DNA from: Scatosoma sp964459515
Lineage (GTDB): Bacteria > Bacillota > Clostridia > Christensenellales > Borkfalkiaceae
Direction: 5' to 3'
NCBI GenBank assembly: GCA_964459515.1
Contig: CAYWML010000045.1
Span: 1 to 11,968 of the forward strand
Length of the DNA stretch: 11,968 nt
Shown here piece by piece: positions 10,666-11,968 of this stretch. The notes below the pieces were generated by a model. The model saw nothing but the letters and a program-made list of their open reading frames with translations. It made no database searches and was not told where the DNA came from. Made by a program: the position numbers and the translations under genes. Every line of letters starts with the position of its first letter. The first letter of the stretch is position 1.

Positions 10666-11968
10666 ATGTTGAAATTTGCTTTGGCAGGCAATCCCAATTC
10701 GGGGAAAACGACTTTATTCAACGCCCTGACGGGCAGTACGGCGCACGTGGGAAATTGGCCCGGCGTCACCGTGGATAAGCGCACGGGTACATACAAAAAG
10801 GGCGAAGAACCGATCGAAATCGTCGATTTGCCGGGTATATATTCCCTTTCTCCGTATACGCCCGAAGAAGTAATCGCGCGAAATTTTCTTTTGGAAGAAC
10901 AGCCGGATTGTATCGTGAATATCGTGGACGCGACGAATTTGGAGCGTAATTTATATTTGACTACGCAGCTGATGGAGATCGGCGTGCCGATGACGGTGGC
11001 GTTGAATATGAAGGACGTTTTGGAAAAAAACGGCGATCGTATCGACGTAAAGACGTTGGAAAAGCGCATCGGCTTGCCCGTCGTGGAAATTTCCGCGTTA
11101 CGCGGCGAAAACCTCGACGTGTTGATGGCGCGCGCGGTGCAATCGGTGCAAGAAAAACGTATCGGCGGCAGCGTTTTGCGGAGCTCCGTTTTAGGCTCGG
11201 CTATCGCGAACGCGGAAATCGCATTGAAACTTAAAGACGTACCTGCCCCCCTCTTTCACGCTATTAAGTTGGTAGAACGGGACAGCTTGGAGGTGGAAAA
11301 TCACCCTGCGGAGGCACGCGCGGTAGAGGCTTTTATTCAAGAAAACGTTTGCGAAGAAAAAGGCTATTGCGGCGATCCCGAGGCAGAGATTGCCGACGCG
11401 CGTTATAAATATATCACGGCACATTATTCTTCCGCGCTCACGAGGGCGAAAAAGAAAGACGAAGGGCAAACGCGTTCCGACAACGCGGACAGAGTGCTTA
11501 CGCATAAAATCTGGGGTTTGCCGATCTTCCTCGTGATCTTGTTTGCAATTTTCCATTTGACCTTTTCGGAAAACTTGCTTTTTCTCGGCTCGATCGTGCC
11601 TTCGTTCGGTACATGGTGTGCCCGAATCGGCGAAACGACGTTTGGCGGCGTCTTCTTTTCAAGCGGCTTGCATTCCCCCGGCGTATTGTTGTCGAACGCG
11701 CTGAACCTGTTCACCGAACAGATCGGTACGTGGCTGAAAATCGGTTTGGGCGGTTTGGGCGCGAGCAAGGCAGTCATCGGTCTTGTGGCAGACGGCGTGT
11801 GGGGCGGTATCGCTTCCGTGCTTTCTTTCCTGCCGCAAATTTTGGTATTGTTTTTGTTCTTTTCCATATTGGAAGATTCGGGATACATGGCGCGCGTAGC
11901 TTTTATGCTCGATAGGATATTCCGTCGCTTCGGCGTTTCGGGCAGAGCGTTTATGCCCATGATTATGG
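10666..11968 (+). CDS. feoB: Ferrous iron transport protein B, N-terminal part (3' truncated by the window edge)
   Basis: FeoB is the inner-membrane Fe2+ transporter with an N-terminal GTPase domain. The visible 434 residues cover the G domain with G1 GNPNSGKT (8-15), G2 Thr35 in PGVTVDKRTG, G3 DLPG (54-57), G4 NMKD (114-117) and G5 SALRG, the helical GDI domain (about 170-270), and the start of the membrane domain with three hydrophobic stretches after THKIWGLPIFLVI. The last residues, ILEDSGYMARVAF to RAFMPMIM, are the first conserved Gate region; the window cuts the frame before its GFGC motif. The full protein is normally about 650-800 residues. The start has GGAGGGG five bases upstream. 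Two Cys (in NVCEEKGYC) lie in the GDI region. Confidence 0.96.
   Translation, partial: MLKFALAGNPNSGKTTLFNALTGSTAHVGNWPGVTVDKRTGTYKKGEEPIEIVDLPGIYSLSPYTPEEVIARNFLLEEQPDCIVNIVDATNLERNLYLTTQLMEIGVPMTVALNMKDVLEKNGDRIDVKTLEKRIGLPVVEISALRGENLDVLMARAVQSVQEKRIGGSVLRSSVLGSAIANAEIALKLKDVPAPLFHAIKLVERDSLEVENHPAEARAVEAFIQENVCEEKGYCGDPEAEIADARYKYITAHYSSALTRAKKKDEGQTRSDNADRVLTHKIWGLPIFLVILFAIFHLTFSENLLFLGSIVPSFGTWCARIGETTFGGVFFSSGLHSPGVLLSNALNLFTEQIGTWLKIGLGGLGASKAVIGLVADGVWGGIASVLSFLPQILVLFLFFSILEDSGYMARVAFMLDRIFRRFGVSGRAFMPMIM

Overview
The window is a chromosomal segment of about 12 kb, most likely from a Bacillota (Clostridia-like) bacterium. The evidence is an rpsB-tsf pair of Gram-positive type, strong AGGAGG-like ribosome binding sites, several near-consensus SigA promoters (TTGNNN, 17 bp, extended TGNTATACT), TTG and GTG starts, FeoA/FeoB as separate genes, and a cell-envelope protein with a lipoprotein-like signal plus a C-terminal membrane anchor. 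Coding sequence is moderately GC-rich with many TTG leucine codons; the exact lineage cannot be read from the sequence alone.

Layout. (1) 1-1422 (+): the 3' part of rpsB (ribosomal protein S2) and complete tsf (EF-Ts), separated by a short hairpin and closed by an intrinsic terminator. (2) 1472-1960: a convergent intergenic region filled by two tandem units of about 208 bp, each a string of seven short palindromes. (3) 2017-5574 (-): one 1185-residue surface protein with its own promoter and terminator, three copies of a beta-sandwich-like repeat, and mirrored Ser/Asp linkers next to an N-terminal anchor and a C-terminal transmembrane helix. (4) 5807-6833 (+): two half-length TauE/SafE-type membrane proteins separated by a 289-bp spacer full of dispersed palindromic repeats. 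(5) 6898-7551 (+): a HAD-family phosphatase with its own promoter overlapping the preceding stop codon. (6) 7552-7984: a 433-bp non-coding region with phased A-tracts, an inverted repeat around a -35 box, a promoter, and a structured leader ending in an intrinsic terminator directly before the next ribosome binding site. (7) 7985-10126 (+): a two-gene ABC exporter of NatA/NatB (YhaQ/YhaP) type. (8) 10127-10430: terminator, a 20-bp perfect hairpin, a SigA promoter flanked by two similar operator-like palindromes, and a leader closed by a 10-bp stem. (9) 10431-11968 (+): feoA and the first 434 codons of feoB, the ferrous iron uptake system, running off the window end.

The genes do not form one pathway. 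They are a housekeeping translation pair followed by envelope and transport units (surface protein, anion export candidate, ABC export, Fe2+ import), each with its own promoter or leader. No mobile element, CRISPR array, phage gene or clear novel system is visible. The parts least explained by known families are the three-repeat surface protein, the structured leader and terminator of the ABC exporter, the paired palindromes at the feo promoter, and the composite palindrome array.
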